The notes under the pieces were generated by a model that did not search any database, had not been told where the DNA came from, and saw nothing but the letters and a program-made list of their open reading frames with translations. A stretch of DNA of 64,000 nucleotides, from NCBI RefSeq assembly GCF_000745265.1, contig NZ_JQNN01000002.1, forward strand, positions 1-64,000. Direction: 5' to 3'. Numbering within the stretch: the stretch's first letter is position 1; each line of letters begins with the position of its first letter. This stretch comes from Massilia sp. 9096. Lineage in GTDB: Bacteria; Pseudomonadota; Gammaproteobacteria; Burkholderiales; Burkholderiaceae_D. This document shows, piece after piece, positions 9,554 through 18,484 of the stretch. A program made the position numbers and the translations under genes.

Positions 9554-10549
9554 TCACATCACTGCCTTTTTCGGACAGCCAGCAGCCAGTTCATAGATTT
9601 CTGTCGAGCGGTCAAGGGCGAGGCCGAGGTACTCTCTGACTTCCTCACGATCCACGCCCTCCTGTAATTTTCCCACTGCAAACGTGTTACGCAAGGTGCG
9701 AGCGCCCTGGCGCCCGACCTCGATGCCAGCGCGTTCGAACGTGGCCTTGACCTGGTCATAGACCGTTCCTGGTTCTAGCGGCTCACCCCTCACGTTCGAG
9801 GGAAACACCAGTGACCCGGGAATGTCGAGCTGCTTGCGCTCGATCAGCCAGGCTCGTAGCGCCACTGCACCGTAGTTGCGCAGGATCGTACTGTGCTCAT
9901 AGCTCGTGTCGTGTTTGCCTTCGGGCGTGATCCTGAGTGCGATATCGCCCTCGCCCAATGGATCGTCCACTTCCGTGATCTGCAGGCCTACGGCTTCGGC
10001 CACGCGAAGCCCGCTGAACAGGATCGTGGCCTGCATCGCGTGTGTACGGCGCTGCTTCCAGCCGAGCGGTTTGCGGTCGCTGCGCGTCCTGGTCGCCGGC
10101 CGCATCGGGGGCAGGGCGCTGACGAACAGGTCGACCTGATTGGCATCGAGCACGGCCATGCGCTTGTCTTTGCCGAGGTAGTGGTTGTCGGTGGCCAGTT
10201 TGAGTGCGATCGTGGCTGGATTAGGGGCGACGGCCAGATGTTCGAAGCAGCGTTCGATCAGCCGCAGGTAGCGTTGCGTGATGCCGCTGTCCTGCTCGCC
10301 CTTGCCGCGCAGCTGGCTGACGAAGCCCACCAGATCCTGTTCGCCCAGATGCGAGAACGCGCGGCGCTCAGCGTGCATCCAATATGCGAATTTATTGAAC
10401 ATGGCCTTGTAGACGTGGGCCGACCTTTTGGAAACCGGCGACGGGGTGCCCTGGCCGAGGCGTCGGCTGGTCTTGACGAAGTCGGGACTGTCGATGAAGG
10501 CCTGGAAAGCGGCGACAGGATTGGCGTCCCACTGGTTGGACACGGTCAT
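9554..10549 (-). CDS. Tyrosine recombinase with atypical catalytic histidines
   Basis: Site-specific recombinase of the XerC/D-integrase class, 331 aa, probably resolving plasmid multimers or acting on plasmid sites. A SAM-like core-binding domain covers about 15-110 and the catalytic domain about 130-325. Arg182 (SGLRVAEA), Lys212, Arg287 (RTLRNTF) and the nucleophile Tyr319 (STEIYELA) are in place. The usual HxLRH box reads R284-T-L-R-N, and the third His/Trp position (LGH) is Leu310, so the histidines that normally assist catalysis are replaced. It may be a divergent but active subfamily or a weakened enzyme. A sigma-70-like promoter lies upstream (10628-10656). Confidence 0.88.
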   Translation of the reverse strand: MTVSNQWDANPVAAFQAFIDSPDFVKTSRRLGQGTPSPVSKRSAHVYKAMFNKFAYWMHAERRAFSHLGEQDLVGFVSQLRGKGEQDSGITQRYLRLIERCFEHLAVAPNPATIALKLATDNHYLGKDKRMAVLDANQVDLFVSALPPMRPATRTRSDRKPLGWKQRRTHAMQATILFSGLRVAEAVGLQITEVDDPLGEGDIALRITPEGKHDTSYEHSTILRNYGAVALRAWLIERKQLDIPGSLVFPSNVRGEPLEPGTVYDQVKATFERAGIEVGRQGARTLRNTFAVGKLQEGVDREEVREYLGLALDRSTEIYELAAGCPKKAVM

Positions 10550-10627
10550 AAGTAGCTTGATCGGTTGGGGTGGCGAAGGCGTCGGCGTGGGTCGAATACG
10601 ACAGCAGGGCGAAATTTCTCACCAATC

Positions 10628-10656
10628 ATTATGTCATAAATTCGATTAACAAACAA
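10628..10656 (-). promoter_or_regulatory. Promoter of the tyrosine recombinase
   Basis: Read on the minus strand: TTGTTT (10656-10651), 17 bp, CATAAT (10633-10628), about 80 bp upstream of the recombinase ATG. The same bases make up one arm of the 25-bp inverted repeat at 10631-10870, so promoter and possible recombinase site overlap. Confidence 0.45.
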
Positions 10657-10870
10657 GGGTGCCGACCAACCCGATGGGGTAAGCCCCTGCCTCGGACTGG
10701 CGGTGACGGGCCGGGGGCATTCTCTGCTCTCTTTTTGTTCTTTTCACTCCCTTCACTCTTTTAGTACCGTGGCGAGGGCGGTCAGGCGACGGGCGGTCTT
10801 TGAGTCGCCCAGAACGTGTCTGGAGGGTTGGTGTAAGGGTTTAGCTGTTTGTTAATCGGGAATATGACAT
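10631..10870. repeat. 25-bp inverted repeat pair upstream of the recombinase
   Basis: The minus strand of 10631-10655 and the plus strand of 10846-10870 both read TGTTTGTTAATCG-N5-ATGACAT, agreeing at 21 of 25 positions. The arms are 190 bp apart and face opposite ways. Location beside a tyrosine recombinase suggests core recombination sites or operator copies. Confidence 0.6.
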
Positions 10871-12031
10871 TTCAGCATATGCCTGATACCCACGAGGACT
10901 GCCAGCTTGTCCATACATACCTAAATTCGCTGTTCCATGATTACCTCAAGTCACTCTGTGACATGCATGGCACAGACCGGGTCTATCAATCTCAGTGCCC
11001 TTAGGTGCTTGCTGTGCGATTTAGAAAGGACCGAGTAAGCGTCTGATGCAACCATTTTCAGTAGATGCCAGGATGCGACGCCAATCAATGTCGCGGCATA
11101 TCGTCCTCGCCAATACAAGAAAGTCCAGCCAACCGAGGGTCACCGCATGGCCCGTGTGATGGTACAAGTACATTACACGCTCAACGTGCACTACCGGCGA
11201 CATCGGTTCCCCAGCTTCTAAGGGCTTGCGTTGCAAGGCGGACCTTCGTATGGTGAAGGAGGCGCAGTACTTTCTGGCACTCGCGCGTACCTGGTCCGTG
11301 CCGATGATCTTCGTATTCTTTTCGTATGGTCGGCGCGCATACATCCCTCGCTTTGCTGTGGCAACGGGTCGGTGCCCTGTTGATGGCGCTGCGCGCTGGG
11401 TGCGTACTCGTCCAAGAACGAACAATAGCAAGCGACTAAAGCGGCGCGAGTCAACTAGGCTGCCGAGAATCGGAGTGCTCAGCGATGCGTGGCCGGCTTC
11501 AGATGGGTCGCTTATTTGCGAGGTTGGCGCTTCTCGATGTCAGTAATCAGCCAGGCCTTCAAGTCGCGATCAAGGAGCGGCAGAGCACGCAAAGCTGGCG
11601 TCCGACCGACGAATTGCTCGTCTATGAAAAACGGTAGCCGCAAGGGGCGAAGATCGGTCCAGCGAAGACAAAGCACCAGCGAACGCAACCATGACCAGAT
11701 GCCAATATGGTCTTGTGACGTTAGTTACCGGCCCGGTAGTCGCCCTTGCCTCGCAATGCCGCGTGGGCCGAGCATCGATCATGCCCAGCCACCGTATGTG
11801 GCGGCAGGACGAAGCTTAGCTCAGTGGAAAGCACGAACTGCATCCTTACGGCCGCGTTCGGCGCCTGTAACCTTTGTGTTTTCGACTTGGGATGCTTGCA
11901 TATACTCTCTTCACTTGTTGCAACTCCCCTATGCGCGCCGCTGGCATCACGTCATCGACGTGCTCGTTCATGTAACCCCGGTACCAAACGAACTCAGCGG
12001 CGCTAGTCGGACATGCTAGGTGGACGGCCGG
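10871..12031. other. Gene-free stretch
   Basis: No gene is supportable. Open frames up to 176 codons exist on both strands, but they overlap each other, have no good ribosome-binding sites and resemble no family I know. Just before this stretch (10790-10810) a GGCGAC...GTCGCC hairpin can form. The region could carry decayed DNA or cis-acting sites of the lost transfer region. Confidence 0.45.
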
Positions 12032-12649
12032 CTACTTGTTGTGTTGAAATTTCTCAAGTTCGGCAATGAGTGCCGCCCTCAAATCGGGCGACAGGTAGGG
12101 CACTGCGCGGAGGAACTCTCGGCCAGTAGATGCGTCGTTCACCCATGATAGGCTGTACCCACAGGCCGCAAAGTTCGCCAACCCGAATGCTAGAGCTCCC
12201 CCTAACCCAGCAGCTAACATACGCAGGCGCGGCACGATCTCTTTGACGACAGGCTCCCGCTGGCCACGTAAAACCTTCTGCGTGTGCTTGTTCATTCCAG
12301 CGTCCAATATCTCGACGAAAGCTCCTTGCTGAATTGCAGCCTGACGAGAAACCGCCAAAGCGACCTGGGACGCTGACTCGGCTGCCTTCGCTGCCTTTTG
12401 TACATCGGCCTGCAGTTGGTCAACCGAGGCCTGTATCGCAGCAATGGCTTCGTCGAGCGTTTTCTTGATATCCTCGGTCATTTGGCTGCCGGCATCAGTA
12501 ATTGCCTGCACAGCTACATCGCCAGCTCGTCGTACCGTATTTGCGTAAAAAAGTGCGGCGACAACAAGCGCATCGTCCTCCGGCAGCCTCTGCCCGGTTA
12601 CAGCAAACACAGCTTCAGCGATACGTTTTTTTTCCGATTCGATATTCAT
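12032..12649 (-). CDS. traM: TraM-like conjugal transfer protein
   Basis: A 205-aa protein with a short polar N-terminus containing a PEDDALVV segment, a long Ala/Gln-rich coiled coil (about 45-120), a hydrophobic segment (LAAGLGGALAFGLANFAA, about 144-161) and a charged tail. This resembles IncP TraM: a DDP(I/L)L-like start, long helix and C-terminal membrane anchor. The stronger argument is position. It follows the traL remnant with no gap (the TAA of traL is followed directly by this ATG), matching the traK-traL-traM order of IncP plasmids. TraM's role in transfer is poorly known. With traL broken it is probably an orphan. Confidence 0.6.
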   Translation of the reverse strand: MNIESEKKRIAEAVFAVTGQRLPEDDALVVAALFYANTVRRAGDVAVQAITDAGSQMTEDIKKTLDEAIAAIQASVDQLQADVQKAAKAAESASQVALAVSRQAAIQQGAFVEILDAGMNKHTQKVLRGQREPVVKEIVPRLRMLAAGLGGALAFGLANFAACGYSLSWVNDASTGREFLRAVPYLSPDLRAALIAELEKFQHNK

Positions 12650-12946
12650 TTATAGTCCAATCGCAGCAAGCTGGTTAAAAATTGCGCGTTCAAACATCTT
12701 GAGCCGTTGCTTGCGCATGAGCCGAAAACCTGAGAAAGCCTGTGCTTCATCGAAGGTAAGCTTGTTTGCCATCGTTTCACGCAGGTCAGCACCACCAGTA
12801 CCTGGATCCAGTTCGTAGATCTGCACAACCCCTGCTATTTGGCTAGCGTATTTCTTGGCAACAGCGGTTTCGGACAGACGCACGCCGTTGATTTCTACAG
12901 GCCCAAAGAACGCGTTTTCATAGATGATAACTTTGCACTTGAGCGT
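12650..12946 (-). pseudogene. traL: C-terminal remnant of TraL, cut by an IS
   Basis: The frame encodes the last ~98 residues of a TraL/StbB-like ATPase. VIIYENAFFGPVEINGV matches the VVWLNPYWGPIEHEGK region of IncP TraL. The tail LRETMANKLTFDEA...LMRKQRLKMFERAIFNQL matches its DMLQDRLTFDQA...IMTRQRLKIV end (comparison from memory). The N-terminal two thirds, including Walker A, are missing: the frame runs straight into the left end of the IS5-type element at 12947. A TTG inside the IS repeat could start a stub. The missing part is not found beyond the other end of the IS, so DNA was lost there. Confidence 0.7.
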
Positions 12947-13992
12947 GGCTTTGTTGCGCAAATCAGCCCCGACCAGCGTACGGCCGTGAGGTCTGGTAGC
13001 CTGAACAGATGAAACCAGCTCCGCAGAAGTACCGCACGACCAACTGGAAGACGTACAACGAAGCGCTCAAGGCACGCGGCTCGCTGCTCATCTGGCTTGA
13101 TCCGACGATGAACTGGCATGGTCAGCCGAGCGGCAAGCGTGGGCGCAGCCAGACGTTCAGCGACGAGGCAATCCAGTTCTGTCTGAGCATCAAGTGCCTA
13201 TTCAATTTGCCGCTGCGCCAGGCCATGGGCATGACGCAAAGCATGCTGCGCCTGGCCGGGCTGGACTGGCCGGCACCGGACTTCAGTACGATCAGCCGGC
13301 GGCAGAAAACGCTGCAAGTGGCGATCGGGGCAGTACCGACCACGACGGGCTTGCATCTGCTGGTGGACAGCACAGGCATCAAGATGCTGGGCGAAGGCGA
13401 ATGGAAGAGGAAAAAGCATGGCGCAGACTACCGGCGCCAATGGCGCAAGGTGCACCTCGGAATCGACGCGTCCACGCTCGAAATCCGTGCCATGGAGGTG
13501 ACCGATAACAGCATCGGCGATGCACCTGTCCTGCCGGGGCTGCTCGACCAGATTGCTGCCGATGAGCGCATTGCCAGCGTCAGCGGCGACGGCGCGTACG
13601 ACACGAAGGACTGCCATGAGGCCATTGCTTTGCGCGAAGCGCATGCCATCATCCCGACCCGAAAGAACGCCAAACCCTGGAAGACCAATCGCCGCGGCGC
13701 GGACGCCCGCAACGAGATTCTGCACACGACACGCAGACTGGGCCGGGCGATCTGGAAAAAATGGAGCGGCTACCACCGGCGCAGCCTTGTCGAAACCAAA
13801 ATGCGCTGCTTCAAGCTGCTGGGCGAACGCGTCATGGCGCGTGATTTTGACCGTCAGGTCGCTGAGCTACAGGTACGAGCTGCCGTGCTGAACCGCTTTA
13901 CTCGGCTGGGTACCCCGATGACGGTCCCAGTGTTATAAAACGAACTACAAATAGCGTCAGCTCGGCCTTTGCTTGATTTGCTCAACAAAGCC
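12947..13992 (+). mobile_element. IS5-family (IS903 group) element, copy 1
   Basis: 1046 bp with terminal repeats GGCTTTGTTGCGCAAATC (left) and GGCTTTGTTGAGCAAATC (right, reverse complement), 17 of 18 matching and IS903-like. One transposase gene fills it. The 9-bp flanks (CTTGAGCGT and GTTTGCTAT) do not match, so there is no target duplication. Copy 2 at 45482-46527 has the same length and orientation and appears identical. Confidence 0.95.
13009..13938 (+). CDS. IS5/IS903-type transposase (copy 1)
   Basis: DDE transposase of 309 aa, full length for the IS903 group. The N-terminal region KYRTTNWKTYNEALKARGSL is the group signature. Catalytic residues are visible as Asp120 (LLVDSTG), Asp194 (SGDGAYDTK) and Glu262 in the YREK-like context SLVETKMR. 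The ATG is 62 bp inside the left repeat. The frame is intact and the protein equals that of copy 2, so the element may be active. Confidence 0.95.
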   Translation: MKPAPQKYRTTNWKTYNEALKARGSLLIWLDPTMNWHGQPSGKRGRSQTFSDEAIQFCLSIKCLFNLPLRQAMGMTQSMLRLAGLDWPAPDFSTISRRQKTLQVAIGAVPTTTGLHLLVDSTGIKMLGEGEWKRKKHGADYRRQWRKVHLGIDASTLEIRAMEVTDNSIGDAPVLPGLLDQIAADERIASVSGDGAYDTKDCHEAIALREAHAIIPTRKNAKPWKTNRRGADARNEILHTTRRLGRAIWKKWSGYHRRSLVETKMRCFKLLGERVMARDFDRQVAELQVRAAVLNRFTRLGTPMTVPVL

Positions 13993-14241
13993 GTTTGCTA
14001 TTGGTCGATATTAGCCGTCCAAATAGCAGAGCGGGTTGCCAGAGTGGAACCCACGGCCCGTTATGACCGGCCGGAACAGAGCCAAGCACGATGATTGGGT
14101 ATGTGCATAAGAATGTACCTTTCTCGACGTGTTCTTTAAACGTCTCACTGAGGGCTAGACGTCTTAGTGTAAGACTAGCGAGTAACGTGACGACATATTT
14201 CTACACCGTCCCGTCGAGCGACCTACGTACGAGGTTTAGAA

Positions 14242-17200
14242 TCATGCCTGCCGCTTGTGCAAGCCTGAAATGATTGACAGCAGGCGCTCAACCTCTAGTG
14301 GCTTGCCGAGGTGGGCCGAAAAGCCTGCTTCACGCGCTGCGGCAATGTCTTGCTCGCGTCCTAGTCCCGTCACCGCGACTGCTGGCAGGCCAGCATAACG
14401 CGGCATTTTGCGGATCTCGCGCAGCAGCCCATAGCCATCCATGTCGGGCATTGAGATATCGGACACAAGTAGCTCGATATCCTCGCGCAAGAGAATGTCG
14501 AGGGCTTGCCGGGCGCTGGTAGCGACCTGCACCTTGGCGCCGTACATTTCCAGCAGCGATTGCATAATCATTACTGCATCCTCGACGTCGTCGACCAGCA
14601 GCACACGTAGTCCGGCAATGTCGAGCTGCTCGTCGTCTGGTACGCCGCCAACCGCATCGCCATCTTGCTCGACGAGCGGCAGCCAGACCGTGAAACAGGC
14701 GCCCTTGCCGATGCCTTCCGAATGAACTTGGATGCGTCCGCCATGCAGGCTGACGAGTTCCCGAACAAGCGCGAGGCCAATGCCCAGTCCACCTTTGGCG
14801 CGAGTGGTGACCGAATTCGGCTGGCCGAACATCTCGAACACCTTGTCCAGGCTGGCCGACGCAATGCCTTGGCCGCTGTCCACCACGTCGAGCCGCATCA
14901 TGCCGTGATCGGCAGCAAGGTTCACTGCGATCTGGCCACCTTGTGGTGTGAACTTAATCGCGTTGCTGAGCAGATTCATGACAATTTGCTCGAAACGCAC
15001 GGCGTCGGCCATCACGGCCAAGGTGTCGTCGATGCTGGTTGCAAATTGCAGCCCCTGGGCGGACGGGTCGGCCCGCGCCACGTCGATAATGGCTTCGACC
15101 ACCTTACTGGCCTGGATTGGCGCCACCGAAAGGGCCATCTTGCCGGTACGGATGCGCGACAGGTCGAGCAGGTCTTCGATGATCTTAGCTTGGCTAACGA
15201 CGGAAGTGCGAATCGTTTCGGCGCAACGCACAGCGAGGCTGGAGGCGCGCACTTCGGGAATGCGTGCCAGCACGTCGGCATTAATGCTGATCATGTTGAG
15301 CGGTTGGCGGAGTTCATGCGACATGATCGCAAGGAATTGGTCCTTGACGGCTGAGGCATGCTCGGCGCCGGTACGCTCGTGGCTCATCGCTTCGTCGCGT
15401 TCGCTCATCTGGCGAAGGCGCTGAGTTTCGTCGCGCGCGATCTTGGCATAGCCGTATGCCGCGCCCGGCCCGAGAGGATTGGTGACGCCACTGGCATAGA
15501 AGCGGCTGCCGTCCTTGCGCAGATGCCAGCGTCCATCCTCAGAACGGCCCTCGTCGCGGGCGCGATACATTTCGTCCTCGCGCGCACCACGCTCGCGGTC
15601 CTCAGGCGTGTACAGGACTTCAAGCGAATTGCCGAGCATCTCGGTTTCGGTGTAGCCGAACAGGCGCTCGGCGCCCTTGTTCCAGCTGGTGGCCCGGCCT
15701 TCGGCGTCGATTGAGATGATGGCGTAGTCGTGCGTGCTTTCTGCCACCATTTGCATGCGCGCTTCGTTGACGCGCGCCTGCTCCTCCGCATGGCGACGTT
15801 CACTAATGTCGAAGAAGGTCATGATCGCGCCCTCGATCCTGTCTTCGGTGGTGCGGTAGGGCAGCAGGCGTACGATGTACCAGCGGCCGTTATTGCTACG
15901 GACCTCGCGCTCGACCGGGCGCAATGTCTCAAACGTGGCAGTGACGTCGTCGGCGAGCTGGTCATAGTCCAGGCGATGGTTCAGGTCCAGCAACGAGCGG
16001 CCAAGGTCCGAGGCGATCACACTGAAGATATCGGTAGTGCGCGGCGTAAAGCGCTTGATGCGCAGTCCGCGGTCGACGAACACTGTGGCGATGTCCGTCA
16101 AGGCGATCAGGTTGTTAAGGTCGTCATTGGCCTTGCTGGTTTCCTCGACCTTTACCTTGAGCTCGTAGTTTACAGTAATGAGCTCCTCGTTTACCGACTG
16201 CAATTCTTCCTTGCTGGTCTCGAGTTCCTCGGTGGCCGAGCGCAGCTCTTCGTTGATCGCCTGGAGTTCTTCATTGGATGCGCGCAGTTCTTCGGTTGAG
16301 ATCTCGGAATGCTCGATGGTCTCCTGCAACTGCTCTTTGGTACGTTGCAACTCGGCCTCGAGCTGGGCTAAGACTTGGTCGTCGCGCAGGACGCCGGCCG
16401 AGACGGGCATCACCTCGGGCGGCACATCGTTGAATACGACCAGCGTGAAGCTTTCCGAGCTGTCTTCGTCGCGAAACGAAGATACCTTCATGCCGATGAT
16501 AGTGCTGCGCCCCAGCACATCGACCAGGATGTGGCGGCAGTCGATGGCCGTATTTCCCTGCTGGATCTGGTACAGCGCGCTGCGCAGTTCAAGACGCAAT
16601 TCAGGCGTGATCAGTCCTAGTACGTTGCGCGATGGCTCGCCGTCGCCCAGACGCAGAAACTGGCCTGCGCGTTGCGATGTGTAGACGATGTTCGATTCGC
16701 GATCCAGCATCAGCGAGGGCGATGATGCCAGCGCAATTGCACGCTGGTGCACCTCTCCATACGAAAACTGACGCCGCGGTGGCGGACGCTGGATCGATTC
16801 GGGCAGTCGGCTGACGCGGCTCGGCAGCTCGATGCCGGGGCTCATGGTGCGCGAGACAGTGCGAGTGCGGGCGCGGTAGATACGATTTTTCTTGTCTACT
16901 GGGACGAAGAAATCCGTAACCGACTCGGCCGACTCGGAGCTGCCCAAGAACAGGTAACCGCCAGGTTTGAGGGCGAAGTGGAACATCTCGAGTACCTGCG
17001 CCTGGACTTCGCGATTCAGGTAAATCAACAGGTTGCGGCAGGAGACCATGTCGAGCCGCGAGAACGGTGGATCGTGCAAAACGTTGTGTGAAGCGAACAG
17101 GATATGGTCGCGGACGCCTTTGCGGATTTTGTAGCTATCATCGTCCTTATTAAAATGACGCCGCAGGCGCGAGGGCGCGATGTCAGTCAGGATTGAAGCC

Positions 17201-18366
17201 GGATAAGTGCCACTCCGTGCTTGGGCAAGGGCGTCGTTGTCGATGTCGGACGCGAAGACCTGGTAGCGTGGAGGGTGCGCCATCTCACCGGCATGGTCGG
17301 CCAGCAGCATCGCCAACGAGTATGCTTCTTCGCCGGTAGAGCAGGCGGCCGTCCAGACCCTGACCTCATCGGTCGCGCTCTTGTCCTTGAACAGTTCTGG
17401 AATGATTTCGCGCTCGACGGCGTCAAAAGCTTCGCGGTCGCGGAAAAAATTGGTCACGCCGATCAACATGTCGGACAGCAGATTATTGCATTCGCGCGGA
17501 TCGTCTTCCAGTAGCTTGCAGTACTCCGGAAGGGTGTGCATGGTCCGTACCTGCATGCGCCGCTCGATACGGCGCAGCACGGTGGCGCGCTTATATTGCT
17601 TGAAGTCGTGGCCGGTACGGTTTAGCAGGAGTAGTACGACACGCTGCAGCGCTTCCTCAGCAAGCTGAGCCTTGTCTTCACCTGGCAGGTGCGCAATAGA
17701 ACCCTCGCCATCGCCAGTCGGCGGCAGCTCAATGATGCGCGCGTTTTGCCACAGATCGATCAGCTTCTGCGGCATCTCGGTCACGGGCAGCACGAAGTCC
17801 ACGGTGCCAGTGCGGATCGCCGCTTCTGGCATGCTGTTATGCTCGGCGTCGGCGGGCAGCTGCGCCATCGTAATGCCACCCTGTTCTTTGATACGCGTGA
17901 TACCGACAGCGCCGTCTGAGCCGGTGCCCGACAGCACGATCGCCACCGAGCGTTCGCGATGCACTTCAGCCAGCATGCGGAAAAAAAGGTCAATGGCAAT
18001 GTGGGTGCCGCGGGGGCGCTCCTGCGGCCTCAGACCAAGGAAGCCGTCGATCATCGTCAGATGATGGTTGGGCGGAATAACGTAGATGTGGTCGGCCTCG
18101 ATCTGCGTGGCTTTGACGACCTGAACAACTGGCATGCGCGTGGTCCGCTGGAGCACTTGGTCGGCGGTGCTGGTGTGCTTGGGTGACAGGTGCAAGATGA
18201 CAACGAATGCCATGCCGGTTTTTTGCGGCAAGTTCTCGAAGAAGCGCTGCAGGGCGGGTAACCCGCCGGCAGACGCACCAATACCGACGACGGGGAACTG
18301 GATTGTGCTCGGCACGACATCAGGTTCGGTCGGCGGCGTGCTGGGTAAAGCGGCGGTATCGTTCAT
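14242..18366 (-). CDS. CheB-CheR-PAS-histidine kinase-receiver fusion
   Basis: A 1374-aa chemotaxis-type hybrid regulator. Order: CheB methylesterase (about 25-210; Ser32 in GASAGG, His59, Asp151 in GTGSDGA), CheR methyltransferase (about 240-500; NFFRD and the SAM loop WTAACSTGEEAYS at 338-350), a PAS-like part (about 545-650), a heptad coiled coil (665-750, repeated EEL), PAS domains at about 752-855 and 870-985, HisKA with phosphoacceptor His1017 (MSHELRQPL), HATPase_c (about 1060-1200), and a receiver with Asp1303 (LLVSDISMPD). No membrane segment is seen, so it is cytoplasmic. The family couples methylation-type enzymes to phosphotransfer. No methyl-accepting receptor is encoded in this window, so its target is unknown. 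Confidence 0.95.
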   Translation of the reverse strand: MNDTAALPSTPPTEPDVVPSTIQFPVVGIGASAGGLPALQRFFENLPQKTGMAFVVILHLSPKHTSTADQVLQRTTRMPVVQVVKATQIEADHIYVIPPNHHLTMIDGFLGLRPQERPRGTHIAIDLFFRMLAEVHRERSVAIVLSGTGSDGAVGITRIKEQGGITMAQLPADAEHNSMPEAAIRTGTVDFVLPVTEMPQKLIDLWQNARIIELPPTGDGEGSIAHLPGEDKAQLAEEALQRVVLLLLNRTGHDFKQYKRATVLRRIERRMQVRTMHTLPEYCKLLEDDPRECNNLLSDMLIGVTNFFRDREAFDAVEREIIPELFKDKSATDEVRVWTAACSTGEEAYSLAMLLADHAGEMAHPPRYQVFASDIDNDALAQARSGTYPASILTDIAPSRLRRHFNKDDDSYKIRKGVRDHILFASHNVLHDPPFSRLDMVSCRNLLIYLNREVQAQVLEMFHFALKPGGYLFLGSSESAESVTDFFVPVDKKNRIYRARTRTVSRTMSPGIELPSRVSRLPESIQRPPPRRQFSYGEVHQRAIALASSPSLMLDRESNIVYTSQRAGQFLRLGDGEPSRNVLGLITPELRLELRSALYQIQQGNTAIDCRHILVDVLGRSTIIGMKVSSFRDEDSSESFTLVVFNDVPPEVMPVSAGVLRDDQVLAQLEAELQRTKEQLQETIEHSEISTEELRASNEELQAINEELRSATEELETSKEELQSVNEELITVNYELKVKVEETSKANDDLNNLIALTDIATVFVDRGLRIKRFTPRTTDIFSVIASDLGRSLLDLNHRLDYDQLADDVTATFETLRPVEREVRSNNGRWYIVRLLPYRTTEDRIEGAIMTFFDISERRHAEEQARVNEARMQMVAESTHDYAIISIDAEGRATSWNKGAERLFGYTETEMLGNSLEVLYTPEDRERGAREDEMYRARDEGRSEDGRWHLRKDGSRFYASGVTNPLGPGAAYGYAKIARDETQRLRQMSERDEAMSHERTGAEHASAVKDQFLAIMSHELRQPLNMISINADVLARIPEVRASSLAVRCAETIRTSVVSQAKIIEDLLDLSRIRTGKMALSVAPIQASKVVEAIIDVARADPSAQGLQFATSIDDTLAVMADAVRFEQIVMNLLSNAIKFTPQGGQIAVNLAADHGMMRLDVVDSGQGIASASLDKVFEMFGQPNSVTTRAKGGLGIGLALVRELVSLHGGRIQVHSEGIGKGACFTVWLPLVEQDGDAVGGVPDDEQLDIAGLRVLLVDDVEDAVMIMQSLLEMYGAKVQVATSARQALDILLREDIELLVSDISMPDMDGYGLLREIRKMPRYAGLPAVAVTGLGREQDIAAAREAGFSAHLGKPLEVERLLSIISGLHKRQA

Positions 18367-18484
18367 CGGAGGCTTTAGGCGAATTAAGCACTCCAGTGTA
18401 GTGTAATCATTAAACTGTTCGACAGAAACGATAAAAAATTCTTATCAGCATGAACGATGCGCCGAGTATGGAAGAGCACCCTTT

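Noticed and set aside
11021..12019. Open frames of up to 176 codons on both strands as genes
   Set aside because: They overlap each other, are rich in Arg/Ser/Cys typical of shadow frames, have no ribosome-binding sites and resemble no known family.
13993..14241. tRNA-like sequence after IS copy 1 (AGAGCGGGTTGCCAGAG...)
   Set aside because: No cloverleaf with acceptor stem, T-loop and CCA context could be formed by eye.
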